The notes beneath the pieces are model-generated. The model did no database searches. It was not told where the DNA came from and saw only the letters and a program-made list of their open reading frames with translations. Both the position numbers and the translations under genes were made by a program. Positions 49,215 through 58,122 of a stretch of 64,000 nucleotides of DNA are shown here, piece after piece (position 1 is the first letter of the stretch; each line of letters begins with the position of its first letter). Source of the DNA: Deltaproteobacteria bacterium (GTDB lineage: Bacteria > Desulfobacterota > Desulfomonilia > UBA1062); contig JAHDKO010000058.1 of assembly GCA_018436855.1 (NCBI GenBank), positions 62,001 through 126,000 on the forward strand, in the 5' to 3' direction.

Positions 49215-49898
49215 ATGAAGGTTGTTGAAGATGCTGTCAAACGCGGAGAAAAGACGTTAAGCGAATCTGATTCCAAGAAGGTCCTCTCGGCATACGCAAT
49301 CCCGGTCACCAAGGAGCGCGTAGCCGGGAGTCTTGATGAGGCAAAGGAGATCGCCCGTGAGATCGGGTATCCGGTTGTGCTCAAGGGGTCTTCCAGCACG
49401 CTGACGCACAAGACGGAGCTGAACATGATCGAGCTCGACATCAAGGACGACAAGGCCCTCGAAGAGGCCTACAAGGCCCTGGAAGAACGGGGCAAGGGTG
49501 AGCTCGAAGGCATCCTCGTCCAGCAGATGATCAAGGGCGATCGTGAGTTCGTGGCAGGCTTGATCCGCGATCCCCAGTTCGGCCCCTGCGTCATGTTCGG
49601 GCTCGGCGGGATTTTCACCGAGGTGCTCAAGGACGTGACCTTCCGGGTTGCCCCTCTGGAGAAGCGCGATGCGCTCGAGATGATGGACGAGATCAGGGCG
49701 AAAAAACTCCTTGATTCCTTCCGGGGCAAGCCTGCCGTCAATCGCGAGGTCCTGGCGGACACGCTGATCAATCTCGGCAGAATCGGCCTGGAGAACGAGG
49801 ATATCGCCGAGATCGACGTGAATCCCCTCAAGGTCCAGGACGATATGCCCGTTGCCGTGGATGCACTCGTGGTGCTGAGGGATCAGAAGCATCAGTAA
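49215..49898 (+). CDS. acyl-CoA synthetase (ADP-forming) beta subunit-like ATP-grasp protein
   Basis: 227 residues, only the ATP-grasp_5 (beta) half of an ADP-forming acetyl-CoA synthetase. VVLKGSSSTLTHKTELNMIEL and GILVQQMIKGDREFVAGLIRDPQFG hold the nucleotide and phosphohistidine-handling region; CVMFGLGGIFTEVLKDVTFRVAP and DIAEIDVNPLKV end the domain. These enzymes make ATP from acyl-CoA in anaerobes and archaea. The CoA-binding alpha half is absent from the window, so it needs a partner elsewhere or has another role. It lies ten bases upstream of dus. Confidence 0.87.
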   Translation: MKVVEDAVKRGEKTLSESDSKKVLSAYAIPVTKERVAGSLDEAKEIAREIGYPVVLKGSSSTLTHKTELNMIELDIKDDKALEEAYKALEERGKGELEGILVQQMIKGDREFVAGLIRDPQFGPCVMFGLGGIFTEVLKDVTFRVAPLEKRDALEMMDEIRAKKLLDSFRGKPAVNREVLADTLINLGRIGLENEDIAEIDVNPLKVQDDMPVAVDALVVLRDQKHQ

Positions 49899-49907
49899 GA
49901 GAGTTTC

Positions 49908-50861
49908 ATGACCATATTCCCCCGCGGCGCGCTTTTCATGGCCCCCATGGTGGACTTGAGCCACGTGGCGTACCGTCAGCTCATACGGTCGTTCGGAGGC
50001 TGCGATCTCTTCTACTCGGAGATGCTCAATTCCCGGATCGTGCCGGGCGAAAAACCCGGGACATCCATCTACCTCAGGTGGGCCCGCACCGACGATCTCA
50101 TCTTTCAGATCCTGGGGAGCGACCCGGAGAAGATGGAACAGGCGGCGTCCAAGCTCGGCGGATACCGGCCCCGGGGCATCGACGTCAACATGGGATGCTG
50201 GCTGCACAAGGTGATGGAGCACGGCTGGGGCGCCGCGCTCATGAAGGACATGAACCGCTCCCGCGAGGTCCTCTCCGCGGTGCGCCGCGCGGTGCCGGAC
50301 CGGCTCGTTTCCGTAAAGATTCGCATCGGCCACGGCCCGGACATGCAGTATCTGCTGGACTTTGCCTCCATGATTCAGGAAAGCGGTGCCGACTTCCTCG
50401 TGCTCCACGCCCGGACCGTCTCCGACGGCATGTCCCGGAAGGCGAAGTGGGAGTATATCGCGGCGGTCAAGGACCGCGTCTCGATCCCCGTGGTGGGAAA
50501 CGGAGATGTCGTGCGCGCCGATGACGCCCTCTCCATGGTGCGGCAGACCGGATGCGACGGGGTGATGATAGGCAGGCAGGCTGTCATAGAGCCCTGGATA
50601 TTCCGCGACATCAAATCCCTCGCCTCAGGCGCCGGGCTTCCGGAGCGGCCCGATCTCGAAGCGGTCATCATGAGCCTTTTGGATCTCCTCCGGCTGCATT
50701 TCCCTCCGGACGTTGCCCTCAAGCGGTTCAAGACCGCCGTCGCCTGGCTGGGCCGGAATCTTACCTTCGGTCATCATCTGGCAAAGGAAGCGGGCAGGGC
50801 CCAGGACCTCTCCCAGGCGGCTCAGGTGATATCCGGGAATTTCGAAAAGGGTATTTACTGA
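49908..50861 (+). CDS. dus: tRNA-dihydrouridine synthase family protein
   Basis: FMN-dependent reduction of uridines in tRNA. 317 residues. LFMAPMVDLSHVAYRQLIRSFGG at the start, catalytic Cys97 in VNMGCWLHKV, HARTVSDGMS and VVGNGDVVRADDALSM in the barrel. The usual Pro after the catalytic Cys is Trp here, so it belongs to a divergent subgroup. Transcribed with the ATP-grasp gene. Confidence 0.88.
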   Translation: MTIFPRGALFMAPMVDLSHVAYRQLIRSFGGCDLFYSEMLNSRIVPGEKPGTSIYLRWARTDDLIFQILGSDPEKMEQAASKLGGYRPRGIDVNMGCWLHKVMEHGWGAALMKDMNRSREVLSAVRRAVPDRLVSVKIRIGHGPDMQYLLDFASMIQESGADFLVLHARTVSDGMSRKAKWEYIAAVKDRVSIPVVGNGDVVRADDALSMVRQTGCDGVMIGRQAVIEPWIFRDIKSLASGAGLPERPDLEAVIMSLLDLLRLHFPPDVALKRFKTAVAWLGRNLTFGHHLAKEAGRAQDLSQAAQVISGNFEKGIY

Positions 50862-50998
50862 CTGTGTGCTCTGCCCTGCCGTTCATCCCCCGGGCCGCGC
50901 CCGATGCAACAGCAGGAGGAGACCGGCCTCTCCCCTGCCCGGATTTTTCCCGGCCCAGGGGTCCCGGGTTCTCCCTTAAGGCTGACGGATGCACGCGC

Positions 50999-51027
50999 TT
51001 GATTCGCCTTGCACTTTTCGTTATGAG
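50999..51027 (+). promoter_or_regulatory. candidate promoter of the apgM gene
   Basis: TTGATT (50999-51004), 17-base spacer, TATGAG (51022-51027). A second reading, TTGCAC (51010) with TATTAC (51033), also has a 17-base spacer. Confidence 0.45.
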
Positions 51028-51046
51028 CCGGTATTACAAAGTCTTG

Positions 51047-51064
51047 AGCAGGCTCGGGCCTGCT
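51047..51064 (+). repeat. perfect hairpin in the apgM leader
   Basis: AGCAGGC-TCGG-GCCTGCT, a 7-bp stem with a tetraloop, 35 bases before the ribosome site. Confidence 0.55.
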
Positions 51065-51113
51065 GAGAAGGACCGTATCAAGATCCCCAATACCTGTGCA
51101 AAGGAGGTTGGAA

Positions 51114-52319
51114 ATGAAGCAACTGGACCTCATGAAGGAACTGCACGTCTCTTCAGATAAAAAGATCGTCATGCTCATTCTCGACGGCCTTGGAGGGCTC
51201 CCGGGCCCCGGAGGCAAGACCGAGCTGCAGGCGGCCCGCACGCCCAATATGGACAAGCTCTGCAGGGACTCGATCGTAGGCCTCTCCACCGCGGTCGCCC
51301 CCGGGATCACCCCGGGCAGCGGTCCCGGTCATCTGGGGCTTTTCGGGTACGATCCTTTTGAATGCCAGATCGGCAGGGGCGTTCTGGAGGCCCTGGGCAT
51401 CGGCCTCGACCTGAAGCCGGGCAGCCTTGCCGCGAGGGGCAACTTCTGCACCATCGACCCCGAGACCGGCGTAATCACCGACCGCAGGGCAGGGCGCATC
51501 CCCACGGAGAAATGCGCCGAGCTGGTGGAGAAGCTCGCGGTCATCACCCTCGAAGGTGTGAAGATCACCATCCGCCCGGTGAAAGACTACCGGTTCGTGC
51601 TCATCTTCGAAGGCAAGGGGCTCGAGGAAGGCCTCACCGAGACCGACCCCCTGCGCACCGGGGAAAAGCCGCTTCCCGTGGAGCCGCTCAATCCTGCGGC
51701 AAAGAAGAGCGCGGATCTGTTCAACGCGTGGATCGCCAAGGCCTTTCAGCTCCTTCGAAACGAGCGTCCGGCCAACGCCTGCACCCTGCGGGGCATTGCC
51801 AAGGACCCGGGCCTGCCTTCCTACGAAGAGGTGTATGGTCTCAAATCCTGCGCCATCGCCACCTATCCTATGTACAAGGGCCTCTCCCGCCTGGTGGGCA
51901 TGGACGTGCTCGATGCGGGCGACACCATCGCCACCGAGATCGCGACCCTGAAAGCTGGCTGGAACAGGTATGATTTCTTCTTTTTCCACGTCAAGAAGAC
52001 CGATTCCGCCGGCGAAGACGGGAATTTCGACGCCAAGGTGAAGGTCATCGAGGAGACGGACGCGGTGATCCCCGAGATCATGGCCTTGAAGCCCGATGTG
52101 CTCATCATCACCGGGGACCACTCCACGCCCGCGACGCTCAAGGGTCATTCCTGGCACGAGCTGCCCATCCTGCTCCATGCACCGGACATCCGCATAGACC
52201 AGGTGTCCAGCTTCGACGAGATCGCGTGCATGCAGGGCGGTCTGGGCCATATCAGGCACGTGGACATCATGCCGCTTGCCATGGCGCACACGGACAGGCT
52301 CAATAAATACGGAGCCTGA
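51114..52319 (+). CDS. apgM: 2,3-bisphosphoglycerate-independent phosphoglycerate mutase, archaeal type
   Basis: Interconverts 3- and 2-phosphoglycerate. 401 residues from the ATG at 51114, six bases after AAAGGAGG. Alkaline-phosphatase-fold motifs: VMLILDGLGGLP (metal), TPGSGPGHLGLFGYDP (serine region), and DVLIITGDHSTP near the C-terminus. The length and GSGPGHL motif are those of the ApgM family of archaea and some anaerobic bacteria, not of GpmI (about 510 residues). Confidence 0.92.
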   Translation: MKQLDLMKELHVSSDKKIVMLILDGLGGLPGPGGKTELQAARTPNMDKLCRDSIVGLSTAVAPGITPGSGPGHLGLFGYDPFECQIGRGVLEALGIGLDLKPGSLAARGNFCTIDPETGVITDRRAGRIPTEKCAELVEKLAVITLEGVKITIRPVKDYRFVLIFEGKGLEEGLTETDPLRTGEKPLPVEPLNPAAKKSADLFNAWIAKAFQLLRNERPANACTLRGIAKDPGLPSYEEVYGLKSCAIATYPMYKGLSRLVGMDVLDAGDTIATEIATLKAGWNRYDFFFFHVKKTDSAGEDGNFDAKVKVIEETDAVIPEIMALKPDVLIITGDHSTPATLKGHSWHELPILLHAPDIRIDQVSSFDEIACMQGGLGHIRHVDIMPLAMAHTDRLNKYGA

Positions 52320-52351
52320 CGGAGCCTGATAAGGAGGGGCGCTGAGGAAAG

Positions 52352-52822
52352 GTGAAGGTCGGAATCGTATCGGATTCACACGATGATATCCCTGCGGTGG
52401 AGCAGGCCGTGGCAATCATGAAGGAGCGCGGCTGCGGGTTTCTCATCCATGCCGGAGACCTGTGCTCGCCCTTCATCGCCCGGATCATCCGGGAATCCGG
52501 GATCGACCATGCAGCGGTGTTCGGCAACAACGACGGTGACCGGATCGTGCTCTCGCGGACCCTGGACATCGCCCCCGCGCCCCGGCACATCGTGGTGGAC
52601 GGACAGTCCGTGGTGATCTTTCACGAGCCCTTCATCAACGACCTCATCGACCCGTCCCGGGTGGATGTGCTGGTCTACGGGCATACCCATATCAGAGAGA
52701 TAACGCGCAGGCAGAACATGCTCGTCGTGAATCCGGGGTCGCTTTCCGGAGTCCTGGTGGGAGAGAAGACCTGTGCGCTCTATGACTCGAAGACAAGAGA
52801 GGTGGAAGAAATTGAAATCTGA
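52352..52822 (+). CDS. YfcE/MJ0936-type phosphodiesterase
   Basis: 156 residues from a GTG at 52352. Calcineurin-like metallophosphatase of the small YfcE/MJ0936 class: VSDSHDDIPA (metal), HAGDL, FGNNDGD, and YGHTHIRE with NPGSLSG. Substrate probably a phosphodiester; not known. Its end overlaps the ddl start by 11 bases. Confidence 0.88.
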   Translation: MKVGIVSDSHDDIPAVEQAVAIMKERGCGFLIHAGDLCSPFIARIIRESGIDHAAVFGNNDGDRIVLSRTLDIAPAPRHIVVDGQSVVIFHEPFINDLIDPSRVDVLVYGHTHIREITRRQNMLVVNPGSLSGVLVGEKTCALYDSKTREVEEIEI

Positions 52823-53921
52823 GAGACAGACCGTGGCCATACTGTTCGGCGGGGTGTCCGCCGAGCACGACGTGTCGGTGGTGTCTGCGCGGTCGGTTAC
52901 CCGCAGCATCGATGGAGAACGATTCGAGCCGGTTCTGGTGGCGATCGACAAGAGCGGGAGCTGGCATCTGGGACCAGGGGCCTTCGATCTCCTGGAGGGC
53001 GGGGAGCGCCATGATGTCGAGCGGGTGATCCTCTCCACCGATGCCCAGCGCAGGGGTTTTCTGTCGCTGGAATCGGGCGGGCTCACCGAGGTCGATGCCG
53101 TCTTTCCGGTTCTGCACGGTCCCCGGGGCGAGGACGGTACCATGCAGGGGCTCCTGGAGCTCTCCGGCATACCCTATGCGGGGTGCGACACCATGTCCAG
53201 CGCCATTGCCATGGACAAGGATATGACCAAGCGAGTGCTGGCCCAGCGGGGCCTGCCCGTGGTCAAGGGCGTGAGCATGACCGCGTGGATGTGGGCTACC
53301 GACAAGGCCGAGGTCTTGAAGGAGATCTCCGAGACGTTGAAATTTCCCCTGTTCGTGAAACCGGCCACCATGGGCTCGAGCATCGGAATCACCAAGGCGG
53401 GCTCCGTGGACGAGATGATCTCCGGAATCGACCTGGCATTGCGCTACAGCACCAAGGTGGTCGTGGAGGAGGCGGTGGAAGCGCCGCTGGAAGTTGAGGT
53501 GGCGGTCCTGGGGAACAACGAGCCCAGGGCGTCCGTGCCGGGGCAGGTCATTCCGTGCAGGGAATTCTACGACTTCGACGCCAAGTACGTGGACAACTCC
53601 TCCGAGCTCATCATCCCTGCCGGGCTCGGCAAGGCGCTCACCGAGGACATCCAGTTCGCTGCGGTGGACGCCTTTGCGGCCATCGGCGGGAGCGGCATGG
53701 CCCGTGTGGACTTTCTCGTCTCGCGGGGAGAGTATTTCGTGAACGAGATCAATACCATCCCGGGGTTCACGAGCATCTCCATGTATCCCAAGCTCTGGGA
53801 GGCGAGCGGCATTGCCTATGCCGATCTCATCACCGCCCTCATCGATCTGGCATTCAAGCGGCACCACGAGATCAACGCCCTGACCAAGACCATCCAGCTT
53901 GACAAAAAGCTCGGGTGCTGA
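52812..53921 (+). CDS. ddl: D-alanine--D-alanine ligase
   Basis: Makes D-Ala-D-Ala for peptidoglycan. 369 residues from a likely TTG at 52812 behind AGGTGG; an upstream GTG at 52773 is possible. VAILFGGVSAEHDVSVVSARSV opens the N-terminal domain; FPVLHGPRGEDGTMQGLLEL, FVKPATMGSSIGITKA (ATP lysine), and MARVDFLVSRGEYFVNEINTIPGFTSISMYP are canonical. It is the more typical of the two Ddl-like proteins in the window (other at 3408-4436). Confidence 0.94.
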   Translation: MKSERQTVAILFGGVSAEHDVSVVSARSVTRSIDGERFEPVLVAIDKSGSWHLGPGAFDLLEGGERHDVERVILSTDAQRRGFLSLESGGLTEVDAVFPVLHGPRGEDGTMQGLLELSGIPYAGCDTMSSAIAMDKDMTKRVLAQRGLPVVKGVSMTAWMWATDKAEVLKEISETLKFPLFVKPATMGSSIGITKAGSVDEMISGIDLALRYSTKVVVEEAVEAPLEVEVAVLGNNEPRASVPGQVIPCREFYDFDAKYVDNSSELIIPAGLGKALTEDIQFAAVDAFAAIGGSGMARVDFLVSRGEYFVNEINTIPGFTSISMYPKLWEASGIAYADLITALIDLAFKRHHEINALTKTIQLDKKLGC

Positions 53922-54023
53922 GAAGGGATCACGGCCTTTGCGCCGGGAGAGGGCGGACCGGAACGCATTGCAGACCGGAGGTTTCCGGAGAGCGGAGCGT
54001 ACCCGGCAGTCTTTCCGTCCTGC

Positions 54024-54341
54024 TCAGGGCGAAACGGTCCGGAGGGTTTCAGGCGGCTCTCCTGGCTGCCCGGGTGCAGCTTGAGCCTGGCCCTCCTGAG
54101 CCGGGGTGAAGAGGGCCAGGAGGAATCCCAGGCCCAGCCCCACCCCCGCGCCGATGAGTATCGGTCCGGCATCGGAGCTGCTGGCAAAGGCGGCCACCAT
54201 GGCACCTACCAGGATACCCATGCTGGCGCCCAGAAGGGAGGTCGTCACCAGTGCACCCGCCTTGGAGTGCGCGGCAGACGACGCGCAGGGATACCCGATC
54301 AGGGCGAGCATGATACAGAGCGAAACAACGATCTTCTTCAT
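54024..54341 (-). CDS. small exported glycine-rich membrane protein
   Basis: 105 residues behind GGAGG. Signal or first membrane segment (1-23), then two Gly/Ala-rich hydrophobic segments (about 31-52 and 58-76: GASMGILVGAMVAAF, LIGAGVGLGLGFLLALF) of glycine-zipper type, and a Pro/Gln-rich tail. The same plan is seen in the protein at 54699-55025, suggesting paralogues. Function unknown. Confidence 0.65.
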   Translation of the reverse strand: MKKIVVSLCIMLALIGYPCASSAAHSKAGALVTTSLLGASMGILVGAMVAAFASSSDAGPILIGAGVGLGLGFLLALFTPAQEGQAQAAPGQPGEPPETLRTVSP

Positions 54342-54698
54342 CTCGAGCCTCCTGGCCTTGTACAGGCGAAAGTCCCTTTTGATGAAGTTCCTTCAGGTGA
54401 GGATGTTCAAGGGATCAGTATGCCCTCCTTCGCTCGGAGCTCCTGAGGGCTGGTTTTTCTCCGCTCAACGCTATAGATGGCGGGTCCATTTCACCGCTGG
54501 ACGGTCATGTGACCGCCCGCCTCTGTTCGAGACCGCGGAGTCCTAAAGTCCCGCCCCGCTCGTTGCCGTGCAGGAGGGAGTCCCCCATGATCCGAGGCCG
54601 GGCAGATGCCGCAGGGCGAAAAAGATAATCCTCCCTTTCCGCCCCGCAGTTTCGTTCAGCATATCCCCGGGGCTTGTCCCGGAGGTTTGGTTCAGCCG
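54342..54698. other. 357-base gap with two strong inverted repeats
   Basis: No gene is seen. It holds a hairpin GCCCTC/GAGGGC (54422-54450) followed by TGGTTTTT, terminator-like on the plus strand, and a nested palindrome (54479-54521): outer GGCGGG/CCCGCC around the perfect core CGGTCA-TG-TGACCG (54502-54515). Confidence 0.6.
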
Positions 54699-55025
54699 CT
54701 ATTTCAGCGGTACCGCTACCCGGAGACCGTAAACCCGCTCCCTGTTCCCCGCAGGGTCCACGGATGAGTAGAACACGGGCGATATCTCGTAGAATCCGAA
54801 GGCAATACCGCCGATGAGCCCGACGCTCGCCCCCTGGGCGACGCGATCCAGGTGGTCTCCGGGGTGGTCCATGAACGCGAGTGTCGCTGCCCCTACCAGC
54901 GCGCCGATCCCGGCCCCCAGCAGGGAATCCCAGAGCACCACCTCCAGCGACGACTGGGCGTTGGACGTACCGGGAAGCACGAACAGGGACAGGACAAGGG
55001 CCATTGTCACGAATGCTTTTTTCAT
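54699..55025 (-). CDS. small exported glycine-zipper protein of the glp-tkt operon
   Basis: 108 residues. The ATG at 55025 is preceded by AAAGGAG and overlaps the transketolase stop (ATGA). Signal peptide (1-23, cleavage after SNA), then Gly/Ala-rich segments LLGAGIGALVGAATLAF and ASVGLIGGIAFGFYE, and a short C-terminal strand set ending VYGLRVAVPLK. Similar in plan to the 54024-54341 product. Possibly an outer- or inner-membrane structural protein. Why it is coupled to central-metabolism genes is unclear. Confidence 0.68.
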   Translation of the reverse strand: MKKAFVTMALVLSLFVLPGTSNAQSSLEVVLWDSLLGAGIGALVGAATLAFMDHPGDHLDRVAQGASVGLIGGIAFGFYEISPVFYSSVDPAGNRERVYGLRVAVPLK

Positions 55026-56905
55026 AGCATCTCCTTTAATTTCAGAGATATAATGGATACCAGACCTTCGGGATGAAGATCGAAGCACTGGAAGCACGAC
55101 AGAGAAGGGCCGGAAGGCGGGAATCCCCGCACCCCCATGGGGACCAGATCGAGGGCGACGGCTGCCGTGGCCGCGGTAAAGGCGATCTGGGCCGCGAGCC
55201 CGGATATGGTCAGATGATCCTCGATCACGAACACCGGCCCCCGTTCGGATGCTTCGCGGATCTCGCGGATGTCCAGGGCAAAGGGGCATGAAACACCGAC
55301 CACCTCGACACTGATTCCCTCCTCCTTGAGCAGATCCCAGGTCTTGACGGCCGTGGCGCTCATGGCGCCCAGGGAAAACAGGGTGGCCTGCGTGCCGGGC
55401 CGCAGATGGTGGGACCGGCCATAGACGAAGTCTTTGCCCGCGAAATACTCGTTGCCTTCCAGGTCGGTCAGGACCGGGGTCTTCGACCTCCCCACCCCGA
55501 TCATGCAGTTGCCCGGGCTGCTCAGGGCCCACCGGGCCGCGAGATCGGTTTCGTTGGGGTCCACGGGGATGACTACCTTGAGCCCTTGAAGGTTGCGGAG
55601 CAGGCCCAGATAGTCGATGCACTGGTGGGTCTTGCCGTCCTCCCCCACGTCGATGCCCAGGTGGGTGCAGAAGAGCTTCAGGTGCGACTCGTTGATGGCG
55701 TTGAGCCGCTGCTGGTTATAGGTCTCGTCCACGGCGAATATCCCGAAGTCCGCGAACACGCTCACTACACCCTGGGTGGAGGCGGCTCCGGCCATGGCCG
55801 CGGTATGGTGCTCGGCAATGCCCGCCTGGAAGAAGTTTTGCGGGAACGCCTTGGCAAAGGTGTCGGTTTTCACCGAGCCGGCCAGATCGCAGTCGAACAC
55901 CGTGAACGGCACGCTGGGGCTGGCCTGCGCCACTTCCAGCAGAGCCCGGCCAAGGGCGGAGCGGTTGTCGGTGGACACGGTCCTTTCGTAGAGCCGCTTC
56001 ATACCGGGGTTCACCTGGGGGAAGGGCCAGGGGACGTCCTGGTTGGGGATCGCCTCATCGATGGGCTCCTTGCGCAGGCCTTCCAGCTCGGCCAGGGGCC
56101 AGTCGAGATCCAGCTCGGGGAGGGCCTGCTCCATCTCCGCCTTGTTCAGCGGCCTGCCGTGGAAATCGGCCTTGTTCTCCATGAAGCTTATGCCCTTTCC
56201 CATGACAGTGCGCGCGATGATCGCATATGGGGCCTCCGGGTCACCGGCGGCCTGCCGGATCGCGGCATAGAGCGACGCGAAGTCGTGTCCGTCCGCCTCC
56301 AGCACGCAAAAGCCCGCGGCCTCGTACTCGGCCCTGAAGTTCTGGGGCATGACCTCGGTCCTGCTCCCCGAGATTTGCAGCTCATTGTTGTCGATGATGA
56401 CCGTGATGTTGTTCAGCCCGTACTTGGCGATGAATCTCCTGGCCTCGCTGATCTGCCCTTTCTGCTGCTCGCCGTCGCCCGTGACCACGAAGCAGTCCAT
56501 GGTCCTGTCCTTCACGCGCGCAGCCACGGCGTATCCGCACGCCACGGAGAGCCCCTGGCCCAGGTTGCCCGTGCCCCAGGGCACGCCCGGGACCGTGATC
56601 TCCACGTGCCCTTCGAAGATGCTGCCCACCCGGCGGAAGCCCTTGATCGCATCCTTCGGAGAGAAGAGCCCCTTCCTCGCCAAGGCGGAGTAGACGGCGG
56701 GCGAAGTATGGCCGTGGGAAATCACCACCTTATCCGTATCCATACTAATAATGTGGTAGAGCAGGGTGTAAATATCAATGGACGACATGGAACCGCCCGG
56801 ATGGCCGGAGGCGGCCAGGTGAGTCATGGCGACGATGTCGGCCCTGGACTTGCGGGCCTTGACGGTGAGCTCTTGGATCATCTCGGGTGTCAGATCTTTT
56901 ATCAC
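55022..56905 (-). CDS. tkt: transketolase
   Basis: ThDP enzyme moving two-carbon units between sugar phosphates. 627 residues from GTG at 56905 behind AAGGAG. Motifs: HLAASGHPGGSMSSIDIYTLLY (N-terminal), the ThDP-binding TGDGEQQKGQISEARRF through IIDNNELQ, the pyrimidine-domain FQAGIAEHHTAAMAGAAS, and a C-terminal transketolase-C domain. Both halves are in one chain, unlike split tkt genes. Its GTG overlaps the glpC stop (GTGA), so it is coupled to glycerol-3-phosphate oxidation, which would supply triose phosphate. Confidence 0.94.
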   Translation of the reverse strand: MIKDLTPEMIQELTVKARKSRADIVAMTHLAASGHPGGSMSSIDIYTLLYHIISMDTDKVVISHGHTSPAVYSALARKGLFSPKDAIKGFRRVGSIFEGHVEITVPGVPWGTGNLGQGLSVACGYAVAARVKDRTMDCFVVTGDGEQQKGQISEARRFIAKYGLNNITVIIDNNELQISGSRTEVMPQNFRAEYEAAGFCVLEADGHDFASLYAAIRQAAGDPEAPYAIIARTVMGKGISFMENKADFHGRPLNKAEMEQALPELDLDWPLAELEGLRKEPIDEAIPNQDVPWPFPQVNPGMKRLYERTVSTDNRSALGRALLEVAQASPSVPFTVFDCDLAGSVKTDTFAKAFPQNFFQAGIAEHHTAAMAGAASTQGVVSVFADFGIFAVDETYNQQRLNAINESHLKLFCTHLGIDVGEDGKTHQCIDYLGLLRNLQGLKVVIPVDPNETDLAARWALSSPGNCMIGVGRSKTPVLTDLEGNEYFAGKDFVYGRSHHLRPGTQATLFSLGAMSATAVKTWDLLKEEGISVEVVGVSCPFALDIREIREASERGPVFVIEDHLTISGLAAQIAFTAATAAVALDLVPMGVRGFPPSGPSLSCFQCFDLHPEGLVSIISLKLKEML

Positions 56906-58122
56906 GGTATTCTCCTTTTTCCTCTCGATTTCTTTGAAGCGCCTTTTTCCAGCGATGCGATGATCACCTCGGACGGGTCCAGGGCAGGCAGCCCCGTATA
57001 ATGGCCGAGCTGCATCCTGCACGCCCCGCAGTCGCTGATCAGGGCGTCCGGCTCCAGTGCCTTTATGGCGGAAGCGGCTATGGTACCAAGCTTCTCCGCG
57101 GTCTGCTGGTTTTTCTTCTTGAACCCGTAGCTGCCCGCGAGCCCGCAGCAGTGGTCATCGAGGACCGTAATCTTGAGTCCCGGCACCTTCTCGAAAATGC
57201 CTGCGGCGGGATATCCGATCCCCAGGGCCTTCAGGTGGCAGGGAATGTGGTAGGCGATCGTCCGGTCCACCTCGCCGAACTCCACGCTGCAGCCGTCATT
57301 CTCCAGAAGGTCGAGGATCACCTCGTGCACGTTGTAGGTGTTCTCCGCGATCTTTCTGCCTTCGGGCAGCTCCAGCACCTCCGGGTAATCGTGCACCAGG
57401 GTGAGCCCGCAGGAGGTGCATGCGTATACCACCTGGTAGCCCCGGTCGATGTACTCCACCAGCATCCGGGCGTTCTTCCGGGCGAACTTCTTCGCGATCT
57501 CCAGGTCTGAGTTGCCCAGGGCGGGCAGCCCGCAGCAGGTCTGCCTGGGGATGGCCACCCGGCATCCGAGTCCGGCAAGCAGATCCCGGATACCCCGTCC
57601 GATATCGGGGCGGTTGAAGCCCAGGTAGCACCCGTGGAAGAAAACCACCTTCCGGCTGGATCTCCTTTTGCCCTTTCGCCGCCTTCCCCTGTTCAGGGTG
57701 AGGAACCGGTACTCGGGCATAGGGAGGTTGGTGGCGAGGCCCAGGACGCCCATGACCTTCCGGGCCGCGCCTGATGAGGTCACCGCATTGGTGATGGGCG
57801 CGGCAAGCGCGCCCAGCTTCCCCAGGTGATAGGTGTTGGCAAAGAGGTGGGCGGTAAAGGGGCTCATGTGCTCGCGGCTGTACTTGAGCTGGGCCTTCAG
57901 GATGATCTCGGAGACGTTCACCCCGTAGGGGCACGCAACCTCGCAGCGCTGGCACTGGCAGCAGAGCTTCACCCAGTCGTCCACGGAGCGCTCGCCGTCC
58001 AGACGGAACCGCTGGGCGTCGGGACCGGCCTGCTTGGGCCCCGGGAATGCCGGGTTCACCTTGAACACCGGGCAGTTCTCGACGCACAGGGTGCATCGCA
58101 CGCAGTGTTCGAAGGTCGTCAT
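56902..58122 (-). CDS. glpC: anaerobic glycerol-3-phosphate dehydrogenase subunit C
   Basis: 406 residues from the ATG at 58122 behind AGGAG. Membrane-anchoring iron-sulfur subunit. Two [4Fe-4S] motifs at the N-terminus (CVRCTLCVENCP and CCQCQRCEVACP), then two CCG-type cysteine domains (RQTCCGLPALGNSD and DDHCCGLAGSYGFKKKN) as in E. coli GlpC and heterodisulfide reductase HdrD-type proteins. It passes electrons to the quinone pool. Coupled to glpB upstream and tkt downstream by overlapping codons. Confidence 0.92.
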   Translation of the reverse strand: MTTFEHCVRCTLCVENCPVFKVNPAFPGPKQAGPDAQRFRLDGERSVDDWVKLCCQCQRCEVACPYGVNVSEIILKAQLKYSREHMSPFTAHLFANTYHLGKLGALAAPITNAVTSSGAARKVMGVLGLATNLPMPEYRFLTLNRGRRRKGKRRSSRKVVFFHGCYLGFNRPDIGRGIRDLLAGLGCRVAIPRQTCCGLPALGNSDLEIAKKFARKNARMLVEYIDRGYQVVYACTSCGLTLVHDYPEVLELPEGRKIAENTYNVHEVILDLLENDGCSVEFGEVDRTIAYHIPCHLKALGIGYPAAGIFEKVPGLKITVLDDHCCGLAGSYGFKKKNQQTAEKLGTIAASAIKALEPDALISDCGACRMQLGHYTGLPALDPSEVIIASLEKGASKKSRGKRRIP

